A DNA stretch of 46,509 nucleotides from Flavobacterium sp. HSC-61S13 (GCF_024171535.1 NZ_JALJZV010000021.1:1-46509); one strand, 5' to 3'. Numbered from the stretch's first letter, positions 23,401-32,579 are shown. A program made the numbers and translations. The notes: a model not told the origin generated them from the letters alone.

Positions 23401-23856
23401 ATGATCAATAAGTTCTTGTCTATCGCCTTGATAATTTTTGTTTTGATGCAGTTGTTCAGTTGTAAAGACGATCAAATTAAAAAATCAAATTTTCCAAATT
23501 ATTTAAAAAACACCCAATGGTTTGTTGAAAGTGAAGTTTTGCTTCACTCAGACGGGGAAGAAGTTTATTTGTTGTCTCGGCGAACGGATTCCGCGACGCG
23601 TTTTAATTTTCAGGCAATGGATTTTTTGGATGACGAAAATTTCACGTCTTACGACAGCTGGGAATGTGGCAACGATTGTTTTACAACGGTATATGGGCGT
23701 TATATTTTTACCGGCGTCGACCAAGTGGAAATGCAAGTGGACAGCATTGGTCAATCGGGAACTTGTCAATCGCCTACCCAGATTTTTAAGCCTTCAAAAA
23801 AGGTGGTTTTTGATATTTCAAAAGAAAAAACACAGTTGAAATTGACTAGGCAATAA
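23401..23856 (+). CDS. Small lipoprotein of unknown function
   Basis: 151 residues. Lipoprotein signal MINKFLSIALIIFVLMQLFSC with Cys at 21. The mature domain starts NYLKNTQWFVESEVLL, similar to the W-x-V/L opening of lipocalin-like or META-like Bacteroidota lipoproteins, and has four further Cys residues: a closely spaced pair (WECGNDCF) and later TCQSP, which could form disulfides in the periplasm. Family assignment is uncertain. Fourth and last of the exported set. Confidence 0.8.
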   Translation: MINKFLSIALIIFVLMQLFSCKDDQIKKSNFPNYLKNTQWFVESEVLLHSDGEEVYLLSRRTDSATRFNFQAMDFLDDENFTSYDSWECGNDCFTTVYGRYIFTGVDQVEMQVDSIGQSGTCQSPTQIFKPSKKVVFDISKEKTQLKLTRQ

Positions 23857-24004
23857 CTCGATGGACCTAATCATTTTTTTACGACCTATAAACTGGATTT
23901 TATGACGTTATGGAAAATCCAAACTGTATTTTTCTCGATGGAGTCTATTGGTTTATAGCATAAATGCTGTGCTTTTTAGTGCATGATTTGTCGATCAACG
24001 TCAT

Positions 24005-24034
24005 TTTGAGGAGCGGGTATTTTCGTTATATTTA
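24005..24034 (+). promoter_or_regulatory. Promoter of the two-component operon
   Basis: TTTG (24005-24008), 18-bp spacer, TATATTTA (24027-24034): close to the Bacteroidota consensus TTTG-N19-TAnnTTTG, differing at the last base of the -7 box. The ATG follows 19 bp later. Confidence 0.5.
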
Positions 24035-24053
24035 CAGTCTTTGATATTTAAAA

Positions 24054-26282
24054 ATGGATAGGTATAAATTTTTGATGTACAGGTTTTTATGGATTTTTAT
24101 ATTGTTTGTTTGTCCGTTTTACATTCACGCACAGACGGCGTTGAGTGATTTAGAAAACGAATATACCAAAGCTTCCAACGATATTAGCGCCCAGTTAAAT
24201 AATGCTCCCAAGTACGCGACAGCTCTATTTTTAAACAATTTTAAACCCAAATCGTATCAGGTTTTAGAGACCAACCTATCCATAGCTACCCGACAAACCG
24301 ATGGGAAGTATGCGGCGATTTTATATGCCGTTCAAGCGATGAATTACCGCTTAGATAATAAAAAAGTAGAATCTATCAAAAGCTTGGAAAAGGCAGTTGC
24401 ATACAGCTTAAAAACCAATAACAACGAGGCCAAGGGTTATGTGCAATATGCCAAAGGTTGGGTTTTCGCACGAGATAAGAAAACCACTGAGGCTGTACAA
24501 GCATACCTAAAAGCCATAGACTATTTCGAAAACACACCAACGACTGCTACCTCATACGGCAGATTTGCAAATGTAGTTAAGGAGTTGGCAGCTATTTATG
24601 CCGATCTCAATGAGTACCAACTCGAAGAGAAATACAGCAAGCAATTTTTGGTTTTGGCATCCAAACAGCATGATCCCAATTTGACTTTCGATGCTTATAT
24701 GCGGATGGGGTATGTATACGAACAAAAATATGTACAAGATCCTTCAAATGTCGATTTGAGAAAAAGGGTTGAACAGTATTATTTACAGGCAATTGCAACT
24801 TTCCGAAAAAATGAAAGCAGCATGATTAACAAGAGTAATCTCTCGTATGCAGCGATTAATCTAGCCAATTTATATACGGGTTTTGACCGTGAAAAAGCGA
24901 TGTTATATGCCCAATTAGCCAATAAGGTAAGTATTGAAACCGCCAATGCGATTCACATCGCTTCGTCCTTTGGGATTTTGGCGGAATTGGCCCTACAAAA
25001 TAAAGATTATGAATTGGCCAAATCTTACTTTCTACAAGCTGTGATAGAAATAGAAAAAAGTTCGGTTAACGATGATAATATCGAGTTAGCCCTACTTGAA
25101 TCTCTTTCTGAGATCAGCGAGGCACAGGGCAACTACCAAGAAGCACTAACGTATTATAAGCGTTATATAGACAAATACCAAAGTCTATATGATCACGAGA
25201 AACTCGAAATTACCAAACGATTGGAATCGCAGTTTGAGAACGAACGCCAAGAGCAAAAATATCTTAAGTTGCAGTTGGTCAGTGATAAAAATGCACAAGA
25301 AATCAGGTTGATGCAGATGATTCGGGCACAGCGCGAACAGCTGTACAACAATTTAAAATTGGTAGAGGAAAATCAGCGCGAGCGCCTCAAATTCACAGAG
25401 TTGGAATCGGAGAAAAAAGAGCAACAGCTTCGATTGGCCAAGTTAGAAGCGGAGCAAAAGAACAGTGATCTCGATACCTACAAAAAACTGTTGGCTTTTA
25501 AAGAGAAAATTAATACCTATTACATCATTTTTATCGTCATTTTCATCTTGTTGATTCTTTTGTTGTTGTATGCCTACGAACAACGGGTGAAATCGCTACA
25601 ACAGCAAGATGAATTACACCTCTTGGCCATGGAAAAGGAAAAGCAACATTCTAAAATAGCAACGCTTACCGCCTTGCTCGAAGGTCAGGAAAAGGAGCGC
25701 AGTCGTTTGGCTCGCGATTTACACGATGGATTGGGCGGTTTGCTTTCTGGTACCAAACATCAATTGTCTCATTTAGAGGCTCAACCACCGGATACCGTAC
25801 AGCAGGGAATTTCAAAATCCATCGACCAAATTGATGCCGCTGTAGAAGAACTGAGAAGGGTGGCGCATAATTTAATGCCCGATTTACTGTTCAAATACGG
25901 TTTGGAAGCTGCAGTCCGAGAATTTGCGCATCGTATGTCGCACAACGCGTTACAAATTCACACCGAATGCATTAATTATAACAATTCCCTACCTAAAGAA
26001 AAACAATTGCTCGTTTATAGAATCATCCAAGAATTGGTTAACAATGCAATCAAACACGCTGCTGCTTCCGAAATCATCATTCAGCTCAGTGAAGATCAGG
26101 CACTATTAAATGTCACCATAGAGGATGATGGTATCGGTTTTGACTCTAAAGACTTAGATCTTACAAAAACAGCGGGTTTTCACAATATAGAATCCAGAGT
26201 CCATTTTTTAAAAGGCGTGATGCACATCCGATCTGAAAGGAATATTGGAACCAGTATAGAACTACAAATACCCATCGAGTAA
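24054..26282 (+). CDS. TPR-containing sensor histidine kinase (NarL-partner type)
   Basis: 742 residues. N-terminal signal segment (about 8-27, ending HAQ), TPR array (about 40-390) probably in the periplasm, a coiled coil rich in Glu/Gln/Lys (about 400-480), one transmembrane helix (about 482-505), then HisKA_3 dimerisation domain with the phosphorylated His557 in RDLHDGLGGLLSG, and a HATPase_c domain with N-box ELVNNAIKHA (about 660-669) and G-box DDGIGF (691-696). The kinase autophosphorylates and passes phosphate to the response regulator encoded 2 bp downstream. The signal is probably protein or peptide contact through the TPRs. Confidence 0.95.
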   Translation: MDRYKFLMYRFLWIFILFVCPFYIHAQTALSDLENEYTKASNDISAQLNNAPKYATALFLNNFKPKSYQVLETNLSIATRQTDGKYAAILYAVQAMNYRLDNKKVESIKSLEKAVAYSLKTNNNEAKGYVQYAKGWVFARDKKTTEAVQAYLKAIDYFENTPTTATSYGRFANVVKELAAIYADLNEYQLEEKYSKQFLVLASKQHDPNLTFDAYMRMGYVYEQKYVQDPSNVDLRKRVEQYYLQAIATFRKNESSMINKSNLSYAAINLANLYTGFDREKAMLYAQLANKVSIETANAIHIASSFGILAELALQNKDYELAKSYFLQAVIEIEKSSVNDDNIELALLESLSEISEAQGNYQEALTYYKRYIDKYQSLYDHEKLEITKRLESQFENERQEQKYLKLQLVSDKNAQEIRLMQMIRAQREQLYNNLKLVEENQRERLKFTELESEKKEQQLRLAKLEAEQKNSDLDTYKKLLAFKEKINTYYIIFIVIFILLILLLLYAYEQRVKSLQQQDELHLLAMEKEKQHSKIATLTALLEGQEKERSRLARDLHDGLGGLLSGTKHQLSHLEAQPPDTVQQGISKSIDQIDAAVEELRRVAHNLMPDLLFKYGLEAAVREFAHRMSHNALQIHTECINYNNSLPKEKQLLVYRIIQELVNNAIKHAAASEIIIQLSEDQALLNVTIEDDGIGFDSKDLDLTKTAGFHNIESRVHFLKGVMHIRSERNIGTSIELQIPIE

Positions 26283-26284
26283 AT

Positions 26285-26914
26285 ATGATAAAAGTAGCCA
26301 TAACAGACGATCACCCACTCTTATTAGAGGGGCTTAAAAATATTTTGGGAAACAGCGATCAAATCGAAGTTGTCGCTTGTTTTAAAAACGCTTTAGAAAT
26401 GAATACAGGTTTGGCCAAGCAAGCGGTCGATATTCTTTTGCTCGATATCAATTTGGTCGACATCAACAGTATTGAATTGATCAAGCCACTTAAGAAAAAG
26501 TACGAGCACCTACAAATCGTTATGTTAAGCGTTCACAACGAACTGCCAGTTATAAACAGTTGTTTGGCTGAAGGGGCTATGGGGTATATTCAAAAGAACG
26601 CTTCGGTTTCCGAAATCATTGAGGGTATAAAAACCGTAAACGGAGGTCATTGTTTTTTGTGCCCACAAACCCAGTCAGTTTTAGATAAAAAAACTTCCGA
26701 TGGGCTGAGTCAGGTACCCAAATTAACGCGCAGAGAAAAAGAGGTGTTGGCCGAAGCTTCAAAGGGATTAACGACCAATCAAATAGCGGAAAAACTTTTT
26801 ATAAGCCCGCATACCGTGGAAAGTCACCGAAAAAATCTCATCGAGAAATTCCAAAGTGCCAATCTGAGTTCTGCAATCAAATTGGCCATAGAATATGGTT
26901 TGATTATAGAATAG
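26285..26914 (+). CDS. NarL/LuxR family response regulator
   Basis: 209 residues. Receiver domain (1-120) with acidic pocket D8 D9, phospho-acceptor Asp54 (LLLDINL), Ser82 and Lys104. C-terminal LuxR-type HTH (about 145-207): LTRREKEVLAEASKGLTTNQ, then IAEKLFISPHTVESHRKNL. The ATG is 2 bp after the kinase stop, so the pair is surely one transcript with linked translation. No target genes can be deduced; the adjacent exported-protein genes on either side are the first candidates. Confidence 0.97.
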   Translation: MIKVAITDDHPLLLEGLKNILGNSDQIEVVACFKNALEMNTGLAKQAVDILLLDINLVDINSIELIKPLKKKYEHLQIVMLSVHNELPVINSCLAEGAMGYIQKNASVSEIIEGIKTVNGGHCFLCPQTQSVLDKKTSDGLSQVPKLTRREKEVLAEASKGLTTNQIAEKLFISPHTVESHRKNLIEKFQSANLSSAIKLAIEYGLIIE

Positions 26915-26931
26915 AATTATTAGTACCAAAA

Positions 26932-26970
26932 ACAAGGGCCCGACTGAAAACAGTCGGGCCCTTGTCTATT
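26932..26970. terminator. Bidirectional terminator between convergent genes
   Basis: Perfect 15-bp stem: ACAAGGGCCCGACTG (26932-26946) with CAGTCGGGCCCTTGT (26951-26965), tetraloop AAAA. T run mainly on the minus-strand side. Serves the response regulator (+) and the gene ending at 26984 (-). Confidence 0.9.
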
Positions 26971-26983
26971 ATAGTTTTGCTGT

Positions 26984-27550
26984 TTATTCTGTGAATTGAA
27001 GGGTGGCATTAAATAAATTCTGCTTGTCTATCAGATCGTAATATTCGTCGTATTCGGGTGCATACATCAGTAGATAAACGCTGCCGTCAAAATCTTTGAT
27101 GTCGATGCTTTGATTGATCATGACATCAAAAAAGGAGTTGACACTGCGTTTAGCCGTCCAGTTATCCAAGTCTCCAACGGGATTTTTGTCAAATCTGTGA
27201 TCCTTTGCGTCGGTGTAGTACCAATACGATGGTGCGAGATCCATCAAATAAAGCTCTTTGCTTATGTTGTACTCCTCTTCTGCGAGACCGGTATTTTGAA
27301 ACCAAGAAACTTCTGGATTAAATGGGCCTACAGCTGATCGGTAGACTTGCTCGTCTGGGGTAGCACCAATTAAAAATCCCTCGAGATTGGAAGCTTTAAT
27401 TTCAAATACGAATGGAGCTTTTTTCAGTTGGTAAATACCATTTACCGCTTGAATAGGCTTTCCATCTTGTTTGATAGTGACTTGTAACGATTGTGCAAAT
27501 ACCATCAAATGGAATAGGGAAAACAATAAGATTAAGTAGATTCTTTTCAT
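26984..27550 (-). CDS. Secreted protein of unknown function
   Basis: 188 residues. Signal peptide MKRIYLILLFSLFHLMVFAQ, cleaved after FAQ. The mature part begins with a beta domain (LQVTIKQDGKPIQAVNGIYQ, LKKAPFVFEIKAS) that looks like an immunoglobulin-like or periplasmic binding strand pair, followed by an acidic, aromatic-rich C-terminus (YAPEYDEYYDLID). No family recognised. It has its own minus-strand promoter box TAATTTTG (27574-27581) and shares the terminator at 26932 with the response regulator. Confidence 0.8.
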   Translation of the reverse strand: MKRIYLILLFSLFHLMVFAQSLQVTIKQDGKPIQAVNGIYQLKKAPFVFEIKASNLEGFLIGATPDEQVYRSAVGPFNPEVSWFQNTGLAEEEYNISKELYLMDLAPSYWYYTDAKDHRFDKNPVGDLDNWTAKRSVNSFFDVMINQSIDIKDFDGSVYLLMYAPEYDEYYDLIDKQNLFNATLQFTE

Positions 27551-27573
27551 TTTTTATCTTTAGTATTGAAGTT

Positions 27574-27581
27574 CAAAATTA
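27574..27581 (-). promoter_or_regulatory. -7 promoter box (minus strand)
   Basis: On the minus strand TAATTTTG, 23 bp before the ATG at 27550; fits TAnnTTTG. Confidence 0.5.
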
Positions 27582-27692
27582 GCGGGTTTTGTACCGATAA
27601 TTACTAGTTGATTTCAGGTATTTTTGGACTTTTCTACTTTATAATTGTGCGCTAAGGCTTTTAATGCTAGAGGCTCAGACGACTTTATACGG

Positions 27693-28769
27693 TTAGAATA
27701 AATCGGTTTTCAATTGTATTTTTATAAAAGCAGACTTTTGCTTTTTACCCTTAGAGGCTTTTGAATTTACTGGAAAAACTTCGGCGTAAAAACGGTTGTT
27801 GTCCGCCCAAAAAGCTGTGGTCTCGTTGGCAATTTTAAAGTTGGTAAAGTTGACATACAGCAGACTTTCTTGGTTATACGTTTTTTCTGAGAATTTACCC
27901 ACTTCAAAATTACTGCCTACATCGTCGTTTGAAGATATATATGAAATCCATTTAAGTGCAGGTAGTATCTGTGGATAACCCGCGGTAAACAGTTTGAATT
28001 CGGCATCGTTTTTTACTTGATAAAAAGAGTAGTAAGTATCGGTAACTTCAGCACTGTACTCTTTAAAAATTTCCAAGTGCAAGTAAGGCGATTGACCGAT
28101 ATATTCATTGGATAGGTAGCCGTCTTCTGTCGATATGTTTTCATGTTGGGTAACTATGACTTCCCTTGTGTTTTCACTATACACCCAGTTGCCGTCTTTT
28201 AGTTGGATCAACGGGTTTTTTACCAAGAGTTCATTGCTTCGGTTTTTTGATGATGCTTTAAATTCGGCTTCAGAAACCTCGGTTATGCTTCCATATTTTT
28301 CGAACGATTTGGTTTTAACATCGGAAATCGCTTTGTACATACTGCTTCTGATCTGGTATAAATCAACGCCTTCTAAGGTCATATCAAAGGCTGCGGTGAA
28401 TTCGGACTTTAAAACAAAAGCTTCAATACTGTTTGAAATGTTGTTGTTAATGCTGTAATGTATGGAATAAAAGTTGTCAAATTCCTCAAAGCCGTAATAA
28501 TTATCGAATTTGTTGTAGGCTATTTTCAGTTGAGCGGCATCCATATTTGGCGCTGTAAAAAAACGGATCGAATCCAATTGGGTTGTCAATTCAAAGGGTA
28601 CCTCTAGTACATTATTCACTCCTTTCACCTTCTTAAAATCGGTAAATGTTGCATTTTTTTTAGTAATTTGCGTTACTTCCTGAATGCTTTCTGTATTTTT
28701 AGTTTGCGACTGGCATCCTATAAAGAGGGTAACCACAGCTGCTATAAAAAAGGGATATGCGATTTTCAT
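27693..28769 (-). CDS. Lipoprotein of unknown function
   Basis: 358 residues. Lipoprotein signal MKIAYPFFIAAVVTLFIGC with Cys at 19. The mature protein alternates beta strands and short helices; it has Tyr/Phe-rich segments (KFDNYYGFEEFDNFYSIHYS, VTDTYYSFYQVKND) and a basic C-terminus (SKASKGKKQKSAFIKIQLKT). No motif or family recognised. 142 bp from the end of the secreted-protein gene on the same strand, so the two may be co-transcribed or have separate promoters; the box in front of 27550 favours the latter. Confidence 0.8.
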   Translation of the reverse strand: MKIAYPFFIAAVVTLFIGCQSQTKNTESIQEVTQITKKNATFTDFKKVKGVNNVLEVPFELTTQLDSIRFFTAPNMDAAQLKIAYNKFDNYYGFEEFDNFYSIHYSINNNISNSIEAFVLKSEFTAAFDMTLEGVDLYQIRSSMYKAISDVKTKSFEKYGSITEVSEAEFKASSKNRSNELLVKNPLIQLKDGNWVYSENTREVIVTQHENISTEDGYLSNEYIGQSPYLHLEIFKEYSAEVTDTYYSFYQVKNDAEFKLFTAGYPQILPALKWISYISSNDDVGSNFEVGKFSEKTYNQESLLYVNFTNFKIANETTAFWADNNRFYAEVFPVNSKASKGKKQKSAFIKIQLKTDLF

Positions 28770-28923
28770 TTGCTTTTTTTGACGAAGATATCAGGATTCG
28801 GATAAACCACCAATAAACCGCCTTCATTTGCCCGATAAATAGCTGGAAACAGGGATATAATGGACGTCGGATTTTGTCCAATTTTACAGTTGATAAATTA
28901 ATTTAGTGAATACATCCATTCTT

Positions 28924-29484
28924 ATGAAAAAGACCTTGATTTCATTTGCAATCGCGATAGCATTGCTCAGTTCGTGTACTACTACTGCTAAAAAAGAAAC
29001 GGTAGAAACCCCAGTTAAAACAGTTAGTGTAGATAGTCTATCCAAGGAAGAAGTAACTCAGGTAGATAGTGAAAAAACAGCCGTTCCCAAAGCTTTTGCA
29101 GCATTGGTTCCGATAGTCGTATTAAACAGTAAAAGCACCGATGTTTACGAGAAATATGGTATTGAATTTTTGGGCAACTGTTACGCTTGCGATGTAGCGA
29201 ATTTATCCATTGCTGAGAATAAAATGAAATGGACCAATGTTTGCGACGAAAAGGACACTTATGTAATCGACGGATTTACTTTTGATGCAGAATCTAATAA
29301 ATATATTTTCACAACCTCAGACAGAATCTTTACACTCACTCAAATAGATCAAGCACCGGTTTATAAGTTGAGCATCAGCGGTAAAAAATTTGATTTAAGA
29401 AATAAAAGAACTTCTAATTACTATACGACCAAGGAAGCTTTACCTTTGTTTAAGGAAAACGATTGTGGAGAATTTGAAGGATAA
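28924..29484 (+). CDS. Small lipoprotein of unknown function
   Basis: 186 residues from ATG 28924. A GTG six codons upstream is in frame, but the lipoprotein signal MKKTLISFAIAIALLSSC starts here (Cys at 18). A Thr/Val/Glu-rich linker (about 20-60) leads to a compact C-terminal domain with a CYAC motif (GNCYACDVANLSI), a later Cys (WTNVCDEKD) and one near the end (ENDCGEFEG). The cysteines could form disulfides or bind a metal or haem; CYAC lacks the His needed for a c-type haem site. Function unknown. Divergent from the lipoprotein gene ending at 28769. Confidence 0.8.
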   Translation: MKKTLISFAIAIALLSSCTTTAKKETVETPVKTVSVDSLSKEEVTQVDSEKTAVPKAFAALVPIVVLNSKSTDVYEKYGIEFLGNCYACDVANLSIAENKMKWTNVCDEKDTYVIDGFTFDAESNKYIFTTSDRIFTLTQIDQAPVYKLSISGKKFDLRNKRTSNYYTTKEALPLFKENDCGEFEG

Positions 29485-29504
29485 TACTTCAAATTTCTCG
29501 TAAA

Positions 29505-29539
29505 AAAATGTAGATTTTTTTAGAGGAAATCTACATTTT
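29505..29539. terminator. Bidirectional terminator
   Basis: 13-bp stem AAAATGTAGATTT (29505-29517) with AAATCTACATTTT (29527-29539). It lies between the stop of the plus-strand lipoprotein gene and the end of the minus-strand ATPase gene. Confidence 0.8.
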
Positions 29540-29564
29540 GCGTTTAAAAAAGGTGTTATCGGAC

Positions 29565-30107
29565 TTATTTGATGCAGTTTAAGATAAATTCGCACCGATA
29601 TTCAACTGTAGCTGTGGGAACTTCAATTACATCGTAGCCATATTCTAAATAAGTTTGCTTCATTTTTTCAAAGGTATAAACAGCTTCTTCCCAAGTCTGC
29701 TTTCTTTCATTATCTTTTTTATATATTTCTCTCCAAGGTGGAAGAATAAAAACCTGTTGAGCATAAGTGAGCGATTTTGCCTGACTATCCATTTCTACAG
29801 ATATCGGTATTTTTTCCATTTTCATATAACAGATTGTATCCAAGATACCCCTATCAAAAAAAGCGGGCTGTAAAGAAAATTCCTTAACTACGTTTTTATA
29901 AGTCTCAACTGATGCTTCAAACATCAATTGTGCATAACGTTCTTTATTCTTCCACGGCAATGCATCAGTGCCAACTTCTATTTGCTCCTGAATGATTCTT
30001 CTAGCCTCTTCTGGAACAACAATTAACCCTTCTTTTTTCAATGCAGCAAGTAATGTTGTTTTTCCAACACCAGGTCCACCGGTTATTACAATAAGTTTTC
30101 TTTCCAT
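29565..30107 (-). CDS. Small P-loop ATPase/kinase-like protein (AAA_28 type)
   Basis: 180 residues. Walker A GGPGVGKTT (10-18) right after the first strand, conserved EEARRIIQEQ helix, and FDRGILDTICYM, a kinase-like DRG motif typical of AAA_28 (NadR-like) nucleotide kinases. Family members are single-domain P-loop proteins, often of unknown substrate and near small-molecule enzymes. Cytoplasmic, no signal. It has a minus-strand box TAAATTTG (30131-30138) 23 bp ahead of the ATG. Function beyond nucleotide binding is unknown. Confidence 0.88.
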   Translation of the reverse strand: MERKLIVITGGPGVGKTTLLAALKKEGLIVVPEEARRIIQEQIEVGTDALPWKNKERYAQLMFEASVETYKNVVKEFSLQPAFFDRGILDTICYMKMEKIPISVEMDSQAKSLTYAQQVFILPPWREIYKKDNERKQTWEEAVYTFEKMKQTYLEYGYDVIEVPTATVEYRCEFILNCIK

Positions 30108-30130
30108 TATAAAAAATACTTTTCTTTACT

Positions 30131-30138
30131 CAAATTTA
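30131..30138 (-). promoter_or_regulatory. -7 promoter box of the ATPase gene (minus strand)
   Basis: Reads TAAATTTG on the minus strand, matching TAnnTTTG, 23 bp before the ATG. Confidence 0.5.
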
Positions 30139-30344
30139 CTGGTTTGTGGTTTTAAATCTCTTTTATGCTTTTACTAATAGAAGGATAGTGAATGGGATAC
30201 AGTTACTAGCAATCTGGTCAATAAATGTAAGCCAAAGAATCGCAATTAAGGTGGTGAAAAGAGTAGGAGAGATCAAAATTAAACTCAATTCCAATAGGGA
30301 TATATAAAGTTACTCTATTCTAGTTTGTTTTGCGCTATGTTATC

Positions 30345-31007
30345 TTAAGAGAGTTTGGTTTCAATAAGTTCTATAGTTTTTTGATGTGCGATACTTATAT
30401 TTAAACGGTACTCTTCTTGATTATTTGCCTCCCCATCGATATTTATTACGTGAATGTCAGTGATTCCAATGACATTGAAAACCCTTTTTAAATAATTAGT
30501 TTGAAAATCAATATCTTCATTATAACTACCTTTTTCATAACCTTGAGACCCTCTTGTCAGTAACAAAACTACTGTCTTATTTTCCAATAAACCTATATAG
30601 GGATTTTGAAAATTTTCAGGATTATAGCTCCAAGTTTCGTTAACGCGTACTACCTGATCGATATAAGCTTTTAAACTACTAGGTATGGACCAATTATACA
30701 TAGGCGATGCTACGACGATTACATCAGCATCCTTTAATTCCTTAATATACTCATCACTTACTTCTAAAGCATTTGAATCTTCTTCTGTGCGATTGTCTAA
30801 AGGTTTGAACGCCGCTCTTATCCATTCCTCTGTTATATGAGGTATGATTTTATTTCCTAATTCCCGAAGTTGAATTTTGGAGTTTAAATTTTTTATTCTC
30901 CAATGATTTATAAAAGTTTCTGCCAACGTTCTACTTTTAGAGCCTGTATATCTTGCACTTGAATTTATAACTAATACGTTTTTTAGTTTCTCGTTTTGTA
31001 AATCCAT
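30345..31007 (-). CDS. azoR: FMN-dependent NADH-azoreductase (flavodoxin-like fold)
   Basis: 220 residues from ATG 31007. Upstream in-frame codons would place the start above the promoter box. Flavodoxin-like fold with the FMN phosphate loop NSSARYTGSKSRTLAETF, the (V)ASPMYNWSIPSSLKAYIDQV loop of the AzoR family, and LLLTRGSQGYEKG, another flavin-contact segment. The family reduces azo compounds and quinones with NAD(P)H by a two-electron mechanism. Divergent from a MocR-type regulator with almost abutting promoter boxes, so expression is probably controlled by that regulator. Confidence 0.94.
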   Translation of the reverse strand: MDLQNEKLKNVLVINSSARYTGSKSRTLAETFINHWRIKNLNSKIQLRELGNKIIPHITEEWIRAAFKPLDNRTEEDSNALEVSDEYIKELKDADVIVVASPMYNWSIPSSLKAYIDQVVRVNETWSYNPENFQNPYIGLLENKTVVLLLTRGSQGYEKGSYNEDIDFQTNYLKRVFNVIGITDIHVINIDGEANNQEEYRLNISIAHQKTIELIETKLS

Positions 31008-31020
31008 ACTTGTTTTTTGA

Positions 31021-31028
31021 CAAAAATA
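31021..31028 (-). promoter_or_regulatory. -7 box of azoR (minus strand)
   Basis: TATTTTTG on the minus strand, fitting TAnnTTTG, 13 bp before the azoR ATG. Only 14 bp separate it from the plus-strand box of the MocR gene. Confidence 0.6.
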
Positions 31029-31042
31029 GTATGAAATTGACT

Positions 31043-31050
31043 TACATTTG
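31043..31050 (+). promoter_or_regulatory. -7 box of the MocR-type regulator
   Basis: TACATTTG fits TAnnTTTG exactly. It makes the ATG at 31052 too close to be translated and supports the ATG at 31082. Confidence 0.6.
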
Positions 31051-31081
31051 TATGCCAAAAAATATAAAACATACAGCCCAG

Positions 31082-32545
31082 ATGCTACCTTATAAATCTT
31101 TAATTCAAATTGACAGAACTTCTTCCGTATCCCTATATATCCAGGTATGTAATTACTTTATTTCATTGATTACTAACGGTACTTTGCAACCGTCGGAAAT
31201 GTTACCTAGCACTCGTAACCTAGCACTATTAATTGGAGTCGATCGCAATACGATAAAATTAGCATACGAAGAATTAATTAGTCAAGGTTGGACTGAATCT
31301 ATCGAACGCAAAGGAGTATATGTCTTATCCAGTCTGCCTATACGCACTCAAAAGAATAGGTCTGATGTAAAAAATATAAAGGAAAAACAAGATGCCTTCT
31401 TATGGACAAATAAGTTCAGTAAGGCAATTCTTAGCAAGAATTTGCAAAAAACGCAATTAGCCATAGATGACGGTTTTCCCGATGTAAGGCTTGCTCCGAT
31501 AGATGAACTGATGCGGGAATACCGAAGTATATCAAGAAAATTCTACGGTCGTAACTTTTTGAAATACGGTGATGCAAAGGGTTCAGAAAATCTACGGGAA
31601 GCATTGTGTAAATACCTTTTAACTACTCGAGGACTAAATGTTGAGATTGAGGATATGCTTATTACCAAAGGTAGTCAGATGGGAATCTATTTATCGGCTC
31701 AGTTACTGCTTGAAAAGGGCGATTATATTGCAGTAGGTGTATCAAACTATGCAACTGCTGATGAGATTTTTAAACAAACAGGAGCGCAGTTGCTAAGGGT
31801 TCCTGTCGATGAGTATGGCATGGATGTCGACTATCTTGAACAAGCACTTCGAAAAAAGAAAATAAAGGCGGTTTACTTAATTCCTCATCATCACTGTCCA
31901 ACGACAGTTACATTGAGTATGGAACGCAGATTGAAATTTCTTATGCTTGCTAAGGAGCACAAGTTTGCCATTATTGAAGACGACTATGACTTTGATTTTC
32001 ATTATGCTAATAAACCTTTTTTGCCCTTAGCGAGTATAGATCATCATGAAAATGTGATTTACATTGGATCAATCACTAAAACATTTGCTCCAGCTTTAAG
32101 AATAGGGTTTATGACTGGACCTTCCAATTTTATTCACGCCGCAACTGCCTTAAGGGAACTTATAGACAGACAGGGAGACACTATCTTGGAAGAAGCTTTT
32201 GCGTCGTTGTTCAATCAGGGCGAGATGAATAGATATTACAGAAAAGCTTTGAAGATTTATAAGCAACGTAGAGATATGTTTTGCGAATTGCTAAAAGTTA
32301 ATTTTCCCGATGAAATGGAATTTAAAATTCCAGAGGGAGGAATGGCGGTATGGTCTGTTTTTGATACGGATATTGATTTAATAAAATTATCGGATAATGC
32401 CGCGAGAAAAGGACTTGATATTGGCAACGGTTTGTTTTATAAAAATGAATTATTTACTACCCATGGCATTAGAATGGGATTTGCCTCTTTGCACGAAAAA
32501 GAAATGACGGATGCCATTTCTATTTTAAAAAAAGTGATACGGTAA
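31082..32545 (+). CDS. MocR/PdxR-type GntR regulator with aminotransferase domain
   Basis: 487 residues from ATG 31082 (starts at 31010, 31031 and 31052 lie upstream of or within the promoter). N-terminal winged HTH of the GntR family (about 1-75; SVSLYIQVCNYFISLITNG, LPSTRNLALLIGVDRNTIKL) joined to a class I aminotransferase-like domain (about 110-487). The PLP lysine is in SITKTFAPALRIG (Lys333), and IIEDDYDFDFHY carries the Asp that contacts the PLP nitrogen. MocR proteins usually sense PLP or an amino compound and do not act as transaminases. The divergent azoreductase is the probable target, possibly with autorepression. Confidence 0.95.
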   Translation: MLPYKSLIQIDRTSSVSLYIQVCNYFISLITNGTLQPSEMLPSTRNLALLIGVDRNTIKLAYEELISQGWTESIERKGVYVLSSLPIRTQKNRSDVKNIKEKQDAFLWTNKFSKAILSKNLQKTQLAIDDGFPDVRLAPIDELMREYRSISRKFYGRNFLKYGDAKGSENLREALCKYLLTTRGLNVEIEDMLITKGSQMGIYLSAQLLLEKGDYIAVGVSNYATADEIFKQTGAQLLRVPVDEYGMDVDYLEQALRKKKIKAVYLIPHHHCPTTVTLSMERRLKFLMLAKEHKFAIIEDDYDFDFHYANKPFLPLASIDHHENVIYIGSITKTFAPALRIGFMTGPSNFIHAATALRELIDRQGDTILEEAFASLFNQGEMNRYYRKALKIYKQRRDMFCELLKVNFPDEMEFKIPEGGMAVWSVFDTDIDLIKLSDNAARKGLDIGNGLFYKNELFTTHGIRMGFASLHEKEMTDAISILKKVIR

Positions 32546-32579
32546 TTGACTCTGGGCTGTATGTTTTTACTAATCTGGT

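Noticed and set aside
31010..31081. MocR-type regulator starts at 31010, 31031 and 31052
   Set aside because: All lie upstream of or directly at the TACATTTG box; the first start inside the expected transcript is 31082.
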